Shown in pieces: positions 23,079-34,300 of a stretch of 64,000 bases of DNA. The notes beneath the pieces are model-generated. The model saw only the letters and a list, made by a program, of their open reading frames with translations. It did not search any database and was not told the origin of the DNA. The DNA comes from Pleodorina starrii (taxonomy: Eukaryota; Chlorophyta; Chlorophyceae; Chlamydomonadales; Volvocaceae). Made by a program: the position numbers and the translations under genes. The stretch is from positions 967,001 through 1,031,000 of the forward strand of contig BRXU01000023.1 of NCBI GenBank assembly GCA_030267565.1. Reading direction: 5' to 3'. How positions within the stretch are numbered: the first letter of the stretch is position 1; every line of letters begins with the position of its first letter.

Positions 23079-25390
23079 GGCGGCTGTGTGCGTGTGTGCG
23101 CGTGTATGGGGGTAAGAGAGAAGGTACCGCAGCGAAGGAACGGAGATGGCGCTGGCGTGTATTGGGTGGCGCCGGGTTGTGAAGGGCGGAGGGCGGTGCG
23201 GGAAGCGGTGGGGCAGTGGGCACGAGCGGCGTGGCGGGCTGGTTGTTTCACTACGTGCAAAAACTAAACGGTGCAATGCGGTATGGCCCACCACGCCGGG
23301 TACCGGCAAGGTACCACGACCCAGCCCTTACGCCGTTTTTTTGCGTATTATGATAGATTATCACCTAAGCATTATGAAAGTATATTTGGTTCCAGCTCTG
23401 GCAAATTTGGCGGATTAGGTGAGCTCGGAGTCCCAAATGGCTCACGTTGTTGTGGGGCACGGTTCAATGGGTACCAGTTAAGATTGCCTTGTTATAATTT
23501 TAGCCGCGCGGTCCCGGCCCACGTCCTCGGGCATACGTTGAGAGTAGTACGACACGGTTGGGATGCACAGGCTCGCTTCCCCAAATGGCACCTTTCTGAC
23601 CGTGATGAGGCCCGTCACGCACGCTGCTTCCATTCGGGAGGCTTGCGCAGATCAATTGACCAGGCTTGCGCAGACAGGTCCACAATGCTAGACATCGATT
23701 CACGGCTCGACGCCCCTACTACGTAGCCAGCGCATAGCTGTTATGACTATGCCAGGGTGGCATGGCGGTATGAGCTTTCACTGCAGCGTACCGCCAGCCG
23801 GTGTCATGAGGGGTCATTGCCTCACTCTTTTGTCAGAAGCGGTGAAAACAGTTTTCCCACCACATGGTTCGGGGCTACATTTCTCTCTGTTGCTGCGTGT
23901 GCAAGGGCATGCATGCTAGGCCTGTGCAGCCCTATTGACGAATGATCGGAGCCTGGGTCCGGCGTGGCTGATGCCCAGAAGCGATGGGCAGATGGCGCCA
24001 TGATCGGGTTGGGGTGCAATTAAACGTGTTTTTGCACGTAGTGTTTGTTGTGGACTGCGGAGCTTCGGGAGGGTAGGCTGGTGTTGGTGAGGGAGACGCC
24101 TGCAGCCGTCCCATTGTGGCAACAGCGTATACACAGCGATGACAACGAAGGGAGGCCCATGCTTTGCCGATGTTTGAGTGCACCCGTTCGTATCACAGTG
24201 GACCCAGAAGGATGCCGAGTTGGTGCTGTTTGGGCGCCACTGCCCGAGCCACTTGCCTGGCGTGCGGCAAAAGGGCAAAAGCTTGCAGGGCTCCCACACT
24301 GCCCGGGAGAGCGAGTTGCGGCGGGCCGTCACCGTCAAGGTCCCCCGTCCCGCGCCGGTCTGTCCCTCTCTGGCGCAGAGGAACAACTGCCCCGTCCCAG
24401 ATTTGTGGCGCTGCGCAGCGGCGAACACACCTTCCACTACAGGCCCCACCTTCCACTTTCTAACATCGTACACAATGGTGTCACACGTCCCAATGCGGCC
24501 AGGCGCATGTGCGTTTCGGTGGCTTCGCCAGCAGGGAAAGACATTCAACGGACCCGTATTGAAGTCGGACACCACACATCGGTGAGCGTGAGGCCATGGC
24601 AGGCGCGCTGCTGCGGGCGAAGACACAAGAGGACGACGTGCGATGCTGTATGGTGCATCGAATCCGCGTGCGGGTCCGTCCCACAGCGGCTTTCAAAGTG
24701 GGACTGGCGAAGGAACTGCTCGCAGCCTCGGCTGTCACGGTGTGCGTAGCACGGCATACCGGAAGCTCAGCACAGTTGGCAGGCAACTCATGATCGGACT
24801 CTAATCTCCACGCACTGTCTTCGTTTTCCCTTGTCGTTATGGGTTTTCTTGCGGCCGCGCTGTGTGTGTGGGTTTCCATGGCGGGAGCTGTTGAGGGAAA
24901 TTCCCGCCCGCCGTTTCGGAGGTGGATGACATGGATCAGGTGACAGTGCTGGGGGGCCGCATACGCGCAACAGATACATTACCGGCGATGCAGTTCATCA
25001 TCCTTCCTTGGAGTGAGCGGGAGTTCAGCGTGAACGTCTCTGATCGAGGGGGCTTTTGGCGCCCTGGGAGCAAGGAAGGACAAAGGTACGAGCAATCCTG
25101 ACAGCTGCAATTCTAGGGAGAGAGCATCCGCGAAGTGCTTGCCTCCTTTTACAAATTGCTTAAAACATATAGTTGTTATGTGGTTGTGCCTGTATTTATG
25201 CCGCCGTCGCGGTTGGAATGGCACCGAGTTCGAGTAGCTGTCGCGCGCTGCCCACAACAAATCAGCGAGCACAAGCCTCTGCACCTGCATAACTGCTACT
25301 TTGAGCCCATCTTGTGCCCGAGAGCCTGTGAATTTAAGCTTTAGTTGCCTGGTGATCCGATTTGGCGTGAAGGTCTGCTCAGCAACATCA
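23079..25390. other. Intergenic, no gene I can support
   Basis: 2.3 kb between the FIST-LON stop and the FANCJ start. Overlapping open frames of 130-236 residues exist on both strands around 23916-24749, but they overlap each other in several frames, have no recognisable motif and are probably a by-product of the GC content. A transposon relic cannot be excluded for 23280-24750. The last ~400 bases should hold the FANCJ promoter and 5' UTR. Confidence 0.45.
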
Positions 25391-28300
25391 ATGAGGTTTT
25401 GCATCCGCGGCTACGATGTTGACTTCCCGCACCAGCCCTATGGCGTCCAGTTTAGTTTCATGGAAAAGATGCTGCGGACGCTGGATGAGCAGGGCAACGC
25501 GCTGCTGGAGGCCCCAACAGGCTGCGGCAAGACGCTCAGTTTGTTGTGCGCCGCGCTGGCTTGGCACGCCAAGCGCAAGAAGGAGATTGAGGACCTGGCC
25601 AAAGCAAGGATGATGCGCAGCGTGGCGCGCGGCGGCGATGCCGAGCGGCAGCATAAGCGGGCGGGGGCCGCGAAAGACGGCAAGGCGCAACCGGCCACGG
25701 GCGCTTACGGCCTCCCCGCCTCCTCCTCATCCGACGACGACGACGACGACTTCAAGCCGGGCGGGGGCGGCTCTAACACCGCCGAGGTGAAGGGCAAGCA
25801 AAGGACAAGGGCCAAGGCGGCGCCCGCTGGTGCAGAGCGCTCGCCTGCCGATTCCGGTGCCAGCTCCCCCGCCGCCGACTCGCCGGGGTCTGACCGCAGC
25901 CGGGGTGACCTCCAAGGGGATGACAACAACGACAACGACGACGAGCAGGAGTTGCCGAAGCTGCCAAAGATCTTTTTTGCGACGCGTACGCACTCGCAGA
26001 TCGCGCAGGTGGTCCGCGAGCTCAAGCGCTCCGGCTACACGCCCAGCATGGCGATCTTGGTAAGAGGCCGGTCTGTGGCCTTCGTGGGGGGAGGGCAGGC
26101 GCGGAAAAAGGGGAGAGGCAAGCCCTGGCGGCGGGTCTGCCTAGCAAGCCCGGCAATGTGAGGAGCGAGAGGGCGGGTGAGGAACCCTCCCTCCCTCACA
26201 AACGCACACCCTCTCTCCCCACCACCGCTGGATGCCTCTGTCCAAAGAGGACAGTGACTTAGCGACGTCTGCCCTGTCCCTCGCGCGGCCTTCCCTGTCC
26301 CTCGCGCGACCTTTTGCGGGCGCCTGCCGCACCTGGCGCCGAACCCTCCAGGCCGCCAAGCAGCACTACTGCATCAACAAAGCCGTCAAGAAGACGGGCC
26401 GCGTGGACGAGGAGTGCGAGCGGCTGATGAAGGAGGAGGCGCACGGCTGCAGGTTCAGGGCCGGAGGGAGAGGCGGCACCAGGCAGCCCGAAGTGTGTTG
26501 GGGCCGGGGTGGAGGATGGGGCGGGGCTGGCGGGCGGGCGCAGGTGGTCCGGTAGTGGAAGGCGGGTGGGGGATCGTGATGACGTGGGCGCGGGGCGCAG
26601 GGAGGGTGTGGGTCGGCTCGAACGAGACACGCGGGGTATTTAGTTACACGGCTGATCCGCGTTTCATGCTGTGCTGTGCTGTGCTGTGCCGTCCTGTCCC
26701 TGAGGCTGACGCTGTCCTATGCCGGGGCGGCAGCCGTCCCAAACCACCCAAAACCACCCTCTCCGCTCCTTCCCCGCCCTCACCCCCTCCCCACTCCGCC
26801 CCTTTCACACCCGCCCCTCCCACGCCGGCCCTCCTCCTCCCTTCCCCTCCCTCTCCTGTCCCTTCTCCCGCCCTCTCCGTCCCGCCTCCTCCTCGCCTTA
26901 TCCCTTCCAGGCCCCGACGGTACACGACATTGAGGAGCTGTCGAATGCGTGCATGCGCCAGAAGATGTGTCCCTACTTTGCCGCTCGCGATCTGGCGCTC
27001 ACCGCCGACCTGGTGTTTTGTCCGTACTCGTACCTGCTGGACCCGCTGGTGGGAGGGAGGGAGGGAGGGAGGGAGGAGGTACGGCGCATGGTGGGGTGGG
27101 GGTGGAAAGGAAGGTTTCTGGTTCAAAGGGCGAGGAGGCATGAGTGGGCGGCGGCATTGCACTGATTCCCACGATTCCAAAAATAAGCCACCCCGCGCCC
27201 GCCCTGCCAGGTCCGCGCCGCGCTGGGTCTGGATGTGTCGGGTTCGGTGCTCATTTTCGATGAGGCGCACAACATGGAGGACGTGTGCAGGTGTGTATGG
27301 GGGGGCGTTGGCTGGGCGGCGGCGGCGGGTGAAGGGAGGAGAACCGCAGCGGAGGGGCCGAGGCACGGCGCGGCGCGGGTCCGGGGCCAAGGGGGTTGGG
27401 CAGTAGACAAGAATACTAAGCGCCGTAGCGGAGGTGTTGTGCGATGCGGTGCGGGTTCGGGGCCTGGGTGCTTGGGAGCCTGGGCGCCTGGGGGGGTGGG
27501 GCGCGCTAGGCAGCTGTGGTGCCCTCCATCCCTTTCCGCTCCCGCTCCCGCGCCTACTCCTGCTTGGCACCCACTCCCTCCCCCATCTCTATCCCTACCT
27601 CCCTCCTGCCTGGTCGTTGTTGATGCAACCAGTACCTATTCCTAGTAGTTTGCCTCCTCTCACGACTCCCTCCGAAGCTCTGGAGCCCACTGTACCAACC
27701 TTAACAAGCCACGCTCCCCCGCCGGCCCTCCACCCTCCTCCGCATCTCTTTTTCCTTGTGCCCCACCCACTCCCACTCCCACTAACAAAATTCCTCCCCC
27801 TTCCTTATCTTTACCTCCCCACTCGCGTGTCGCTCGCTCGTCGTGTCGCTCGCTCGTCGTGTCGGCCGCTCGTCCGCTCCAGGGAGGGTGGCAGCATGGA
27901 TCTGGACCTGGACGCTCTCCGTGAGGTGGAGGCGTCTTTCCGCCTGGCGGCCCAGCTGACCGGCCGGCCGGAGCTGTACTCGCCGCTGGCGGAGGCGGTG
28001 GGGCGGCTGGGGGCGCTGCTGGGGCGGTTCGAGGCGAGCAGCGAGGGCATGGCGACGGCGGGGTTCGAGGAGCACGAGGCGGTGTGGCAGGGGCCGCGGG
28101 TGAGCGGGGTTTGGGGCGGGAGGGAAGGAGGGAGGGAGGGAGGCGGAACCGCAGCGGTGGGGGAAGGGGCCGAGGGTGAGCGGGTTGGGAAGGGAGGGAG
28201 GCGGAGAGGAGGGGTGCGGCAGGAAAGAGAGGAGCGCAGCGAAGGAGCGTTCCTTCGCTGCGGGGTTGTTTATCCCCATCTTCCATCTCCCTCCCTGTCC

Positions 28301-31300
28301 TGTCCCGTCCCCCTCACACTTCCCTCCGTCCGAAGGCGCTGACTCTGCTAGATGAGGCGGGACTGGGCCCGGCGGCTGTCACGGAGTTGTACCGCCTGTA
28401 CGACCAGGCCAAGGCGTACGAGGAGAAGGCCGTCTTCTCCACGGGTGGGTGGGGAGGATGCCGCTGGGTCGCTGGGTCGGTGGATTACTGGGTGAAAGGA
28501 CAGGTGTCGTCCCGAGATGGGACCGGCGCCTAGGAGGGGGTGGCGGCTGGAGGGAGGCGGTCGCGCCGTAGCGCGGGTGGGACACCCTGAGTGCGAGTGC
28601 GAGTGCGCGGGTGGGGTTGGGCACGAGGGTTACCAAGTCGCTTGGCAACCCCAATCCTTAAAACAGCTCTCTCCGGCTCCCGAAACCGCCTCTCTCTCTC
28701 ATTATGCGCCGCTTGGCGCGTTGGCCCCAATCTCTTCGCTCCGACCCCACAGCAACAGCTCCACCATCCGTGCACCAGGCCCCGACCCCCCTCTTACCTA
28801 GCTCCCAACTCCTTTCCCTTAACTCCTTCCTTCCCTCCGCCGCCACCTCCCCTCCCTCCCCTCCAACCCCGCCTCCCCCTCCCGACCACCGCCGCTGCCC
28901 CTTCCCCCCTGCCCTGCCCTCCGTTCCACCGCTGCGGCTTCATCGCTCTTTCCATACACAGACATACACACATATACACACACATACACACAAACACATA
29001 CACACATACACACATACACACGCACGTACACATACAACACGAGTTACACGACACACCCCTGTCCCTCCCACGCAGAGGGTGACGCCGCCGACGAGGCCGT
29101 CCCCGCCTCCGTCACCCGCCCCGGCGCCGGCGTTGCAGCGCTGGGCACCCTGGGCCGCCTGCTGACCGTGCTGCGCCTCATGTACGCACCCGCGCCGTCG
29201 CCGCCGCTCAGGCCTCAGATGCCAACACACCCGCAGCAGCAGTACCAACAACAACAACAACAACAACAACAACAGCAACAGCCGTGTGTGCCCCCTAGCG
29301 GCACTTCCCAGATGCCGAGCTCCGCCGCCGCCGCCGCAACGGGCGGCGGGTTCATCCCTTCCGGTGGCGGTGTCAGTGGAGGTGGCGGGGGTGGATTCAT
29401 ACCCACCGTTGCTGGTGGTGCTGGTGGCGGTGGGTTCATTCCTAGCGGCGGCGGAGGCAGCAGCGGCGGAGGCGCGGGGCGCGGCGGCCGGGCGGGTGGT
29501 GGTGGTGGTGGTGGTGGTCCAGGTGCTCCCCCCGTCCCTGCCTCCCGGGACAACAGCGGCGATTACCGGGTGGTGGTGAAGCGCTGGATTGCGCACGGAG
29601 CCAAGGACCGCCGGAAGGCCAGGTGAGGGTTGAAGGGATGTACTCGGGGTTTTAGGGATTTTTAGGGTTTCGGAGTGGGTTGGGTTGGAGGGAGGGGTTA
29701 GGTTTAGGTGTGAGAGGTGAGCTCGTACCGGGCCAGGCTAGGCCAGGCCGAGTGTAGAACTGGGGGGGAGGTGTCCAAGGACCGCCGCAAGGCCAGAATG
29801 GGGGCTGGCCGGCCAGGGACCGGCTTGCCCCAGCCCTTGCCTTTGTGTTGCGCTGTGTTGTGCTGTGATATATTGGACCGTTTAAACAATGACGGGACCC
29901 GAAAAGGTCACGGGCGCATGCCGCACCTGACACGGCATGATGATGCGGCCGAAGCCCAAACCGCGGGAAACGGGACTGAGGTGTGCTGTGGTGTGATGTG
30001 GTGTGATGTGATGTGTGTCGCGGACACGCAGGTCGAGGCTCCGCCGCGGCGACGATGACGAGGGCGGTGGCGGGGGCGGCGCGGCCGTCGGCGCCGGCGC
30101 CGCCGTGTCCCTGGGCCTGTGGTGCTTCAACCCCGCGGTGGCGTTCCGAAACCTGGCCGATAAGGCCCACAGCGTCGTACTGACCAGGTAGGCGAGTACG
30201 GCAACAGAGAGAGAGGGGGAGAGAGAAAGAGAGGGAGAGAAAGAGAAGGAGAGAGAGAGAGAGAGCGGACCGCGGATGGGGTCTTGGGGGTGGCGAGATC
30301 GGCGGGGCGCGACGTTGTCCACCCACATTCCCCCTGCCAGACCCCTCAATCCCCCTCTATCACCCCTCTATCATCCCCCTGTGACTCCCCTCCCCCTCCC
30401 CCCTCAGCGGCACACTGGCCCCCCTGGACTCATTCGCCTCCGAGCTGGGCACCGACTTCCACGTACGGCTGGAGGCGCCGCATGTGGTGGACATGAGCCG
30501 CCAGGTGGGGGCGCGGTGGGGTGTGTGTGTGCGTGTGTCAGTATGTGTGTGTGAGTGACGAGGCGCAGCGAAGGGTGGTGTGTGTGTATTGGTCGTGGGG
30601 CCGAGATTCGGGACGCGGGACCGTCAAGTCCCGTCCCACCAGCGCCGATCTCACCTTCACTGCCCCTCGCCCCGCTATGACGGCCTTTGGCTGCAGCCTC
30701 CAATTTTTCCCTCCCACCCCTCACGCGCCGGGGCCGACGAAGACGGCTCCTCGGCACTTGGTTTCGGAGCTTTGCTGTTGCAGCTGACCCTCCCAGGTCC
30801 CAGCATCTTACCCCGTTTGCCGGCTTTCGCTTCCCCGTCGTCCCCCGCATCCCGGTCGCCACCCCGTCACTTCCCCCCCCCTTCTGGCTGCCCCCGGCTG
30901 CTGCACAGGTGTGGGCGGGTGTGGTTCCCCAGGGCCCTGGCGGCAGTCGGCTGTCTGCCACCTTTAAGGAGAGCGGCACCTTTTCGTTCCAGGACGATGC
31001 GGGGGAGGCGGTCCTGAGGTACTGCCAGGTGAGGGCGGGGAGGGGGAATGGGTGGGTGGGTGGGTGGGTGGGTGGGTGGGTGGGTGGGTGGGGTTATCTA
31101 CGTTTAGGCCGGAGCGCATAAACGGGGGGCGGGGGGGACCGCAAGAAGGGCGGATGGGTGGGTGCGGGGTTAGGGTGCGGTGCGTGGTTGGCAGGATGTG
31201 TGGTTGAGGAAGAAGAAGGGCGGGGAGGGGATCAGGGTCGGGAGAGAGCTTGGGGGGGGGGGAGGCGGTGGTGGTGGTGGCGATGGGAGGGAGGCTGTTG

Positions 31301-34300
31301 GTGCAGCAGGCGGCCACTCGCTTTGCGAAGCGCATCACATTTGTGCAACCCGCGATCTTTGCCCTTGCCCTCCTTCCTCCCTTCATCCCTGACCCCCCTT
31401 CGTCCGTCCCTCCGCCCCTCTCGCCTTTCCGCCCTCCCCTCCCTGCCTGCCGCGCCTCAGTTTCCTTTCCCGCTAACTCCCACCCCTCCACACCTCCACC
31501 CCTCCACTCCATCTCCACTCCATCTCCGCTGCTGCAGGTCATCCCCGACGGCGTGCTGCTCTTCATGCCCAGCTACGGAGTACTGGACAAGCTCATGACC
31601 CGATGGAAGGTGGGGCGGAACCCCTCCCCCTCCCCCTCCCCCCCGGTGTACGTGTGTGACCTTGCGTGCGCACACGCGCACCTAAGACACGCACTTTGAC
31701 TCGCACTGCCCCTCCCTCACACCCTTCGGGGGCGTGAGTTCTCGATGCGTGTGCGTTTCAGCCCCTCCGGGGCGCATTCCCCCCCTCTCCAAAAGACTGC
31801 TTCCAACCTGCACCGATGGCCATATCTCGCCATCTGTAATCCTCCCCTCTTCTCCCCTGTCCCCCCTGTCCCGCCTCCACCCCCTTCTCCCCCTCCACCC
31901 CCCTCCAACCCCCCCCCTCAGTCCACGGGTCTGTGGTCCCGACTGGAGGGAGTCAAGGCGGTGGTGGTGGAGCCGCGGGAGGCGGGCAGGAGCTTCGAGG
32001 AGGCCATGGCCCGATACTACGCAGCGGTGCGCAGCGGCAAGGGAGGACTGTTCATGGCAGTGTGCCGAGGCAAGGTGCGGGGGAGGGAGGGAGGGAGGGG
32101 GCGCGGGGAGGGAGGGGGAGGGGAGGGGAAGGGAGGGGAGGGAAGGGGAAGCGCGCTCGTGTGTGTGTGTGTGTGTCGTTACAGTATCTGACCGGGCCCT
32201 GACGCTGGCCAGGGGCTTTAGTAACCCAGCCCCGACGGAAAGACCGCCTGGGCACTCTCCCCCTTGCGGTGGGAGAAGGACGTGAGGGACCGCTACCCCC
32301 TCCTGCTCGACGCAGAGAGTGTGTGTGTGTGTGTGTGTGTTATTTTAAATCCCGTGGGGCCACAGAGCAAGAGAGCAAAAGGGGGAGGGGGTTCCCTGGG
32401 TGAGTGGAACCCCACCCCTCAGTCGTCCCTTGGCTGCTTGCCTTCCTCGCAGTGCCGGTGTTGCCAAACCCCCGCTCCTGCCGCCTCTAACGGCCCCTCC
32501 CCTCCTCCTTTCCCCCTCCCCCTCCCCCTCCCCCGCCCTCTCAGGCCTCTGAGGGCATCGACTTCGCGGACCAGCACGCGCGCGGCGTCATCTTGCTGGG
32601 CATCCCCTTCCCCGCCCTCATGGACACCAAGGCGAGAGTAGCGCCCGGAAAGGGGGGTCAGGGAGTGATATGCTCCTTTGTATAAGAATGAGGGGGGAGG
32701 AAGGGGGGAGGGAGGGGGCGACCAGCCGAGCGGTGGCCCCAGTCCAGTCTCGTGGTCTGTGGTCTGCAGTCTCCAGCTCCAGCAGCAGCAGCAGCAGCAG
32801 CAGCCGCCCGGCGTCAAGAGCCGACCCTGGCCGGCATGCAAGCGGGGGGGTGGGTGGGAGAGGGTCGTTGGCCCCGCCTCCACCGTCCGCCGAAGTCCCC
32901 AGCCCCCGTCGCCTCCGTTGCACTGCTGCGGTCTCGCCTCCTCCTCCCCCCTACATTACCGTTCACAGCCTCCGGCCTATACGTGGACAACCCCCCGGTG
33001 CCCCCGTCCGGTGTGGTGTGGTGTGGTATTGTGCGTTGTGCCCCACGCCGCCGCCGCCGCCTCCGTCCCTCCGCTGCGTCGTCGTTTTCCTTACGGATTT
33101 TACCCCACCTCACCCCAACACCCCCCAACCCCAACCCCTTCCCCCAACCCCTGCAGGTGAAGCTCAAGAAGCAGTACAACGACGCGGGCTGTGGCCCCTC
33201 CAGCGGCCACCCGCCCTCCCAGCGGCTGCTGAGCGGCGAAGCCTGGTACAACCAGCAGGCCTTTCGGGCACTCAACCAGGCGGTGGGACGATGCATACGA
33301 CACAAGTACGACTGGGGCGCGATCGTACTGTTGGACGAGCGCTTCCGGGCCAGCAGCAAGCATCAGCAGCTGTCCAGATGGGTGCGTACCGCGGTCAAGG
33401 TGGGTGGGGGTGAGGTGCGGGGTGCGGGGTCGGGGTGGGGTGAGGTGGGGTGGGGTGGGGGATGGGGTGGGGTGGGGTGGGGTTGGGGTGCGGGGTTGGG
33501 GTGGGGGTGAGGTGCGGGGTCGGGGTGGGGTTGGGGATGAGGTGGGGTGGGGTTGGGGATGGGGTGGGGTGGGGTTGGGGTGCGGGGTTGGGGATGGGGT
33601 TGGAGTGAGTCATCCAACAGTGTAACACCCATCCAACTCACCCAACCCACCCAACCCAACCCATCCAACCCACCCAACCCACCCAACCCATCCAACCCAC
33701 CCAACCCAACCCATCCAACCCACCCAACCCACCCAACCTACCCAACCACCCAACCCATCCAACCCACCCAACCCACCCAACCACCCAACCACCCAACCCA
33801 CCCAACCCACCCAACCCACCCAACCCACCCAACCCACCCAACCCACCCAACCCATCCAACCCATCCAACCCATCCAACCCACCCAACCCACCCAACCACC
33901 CAACCCATCCAACCCACCCAACCCACCCAACCACCCAACCCACCCAACCCACCCAACCCACCCAACCCACCCAACCCAGGTCCACGACGACTTCAACCGG
34001 AGCCTGGCCGAGGTGGATGCGTTCTGCAAGCGGCTCACAGCCGACCCGCCGCGGCCGCCCCCGCCGCAGCCCCCGCCGCAGGACCCAGCGGAGGCCGCCG
34101 GCAGCGGCGCCAGCGGCGCCAAATGCGCCGGCGCAGCCGCCGGCTGTGGCGGCGGCGGGATTGCGCAGGGTTTGGCGCCGGCGGAGCCCGGCCTTTTCAC
34201 CGCCGCGGCTGCGGCCGCTGGAAAGGCCGCGGCGGCAGCTGCTGCTGCTGCTAGCGGCTCATCGTTGTGGCAGCGGAACCGGAAGGGCGGCGGCAAGGGC

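Noticed and set aside
23916..24749. Overlapping 234-236 aa frames on both strands
   Set aside because: Several frames are open at once, with no recognisable domain, no splice pattern and no TGTAA.
28960..29040. CACATA/CACACA-rich stretch as a regulatory array
   Set aside because: Simple dinucleotide-type repeat inside a FANCJ intron, with no further structure.
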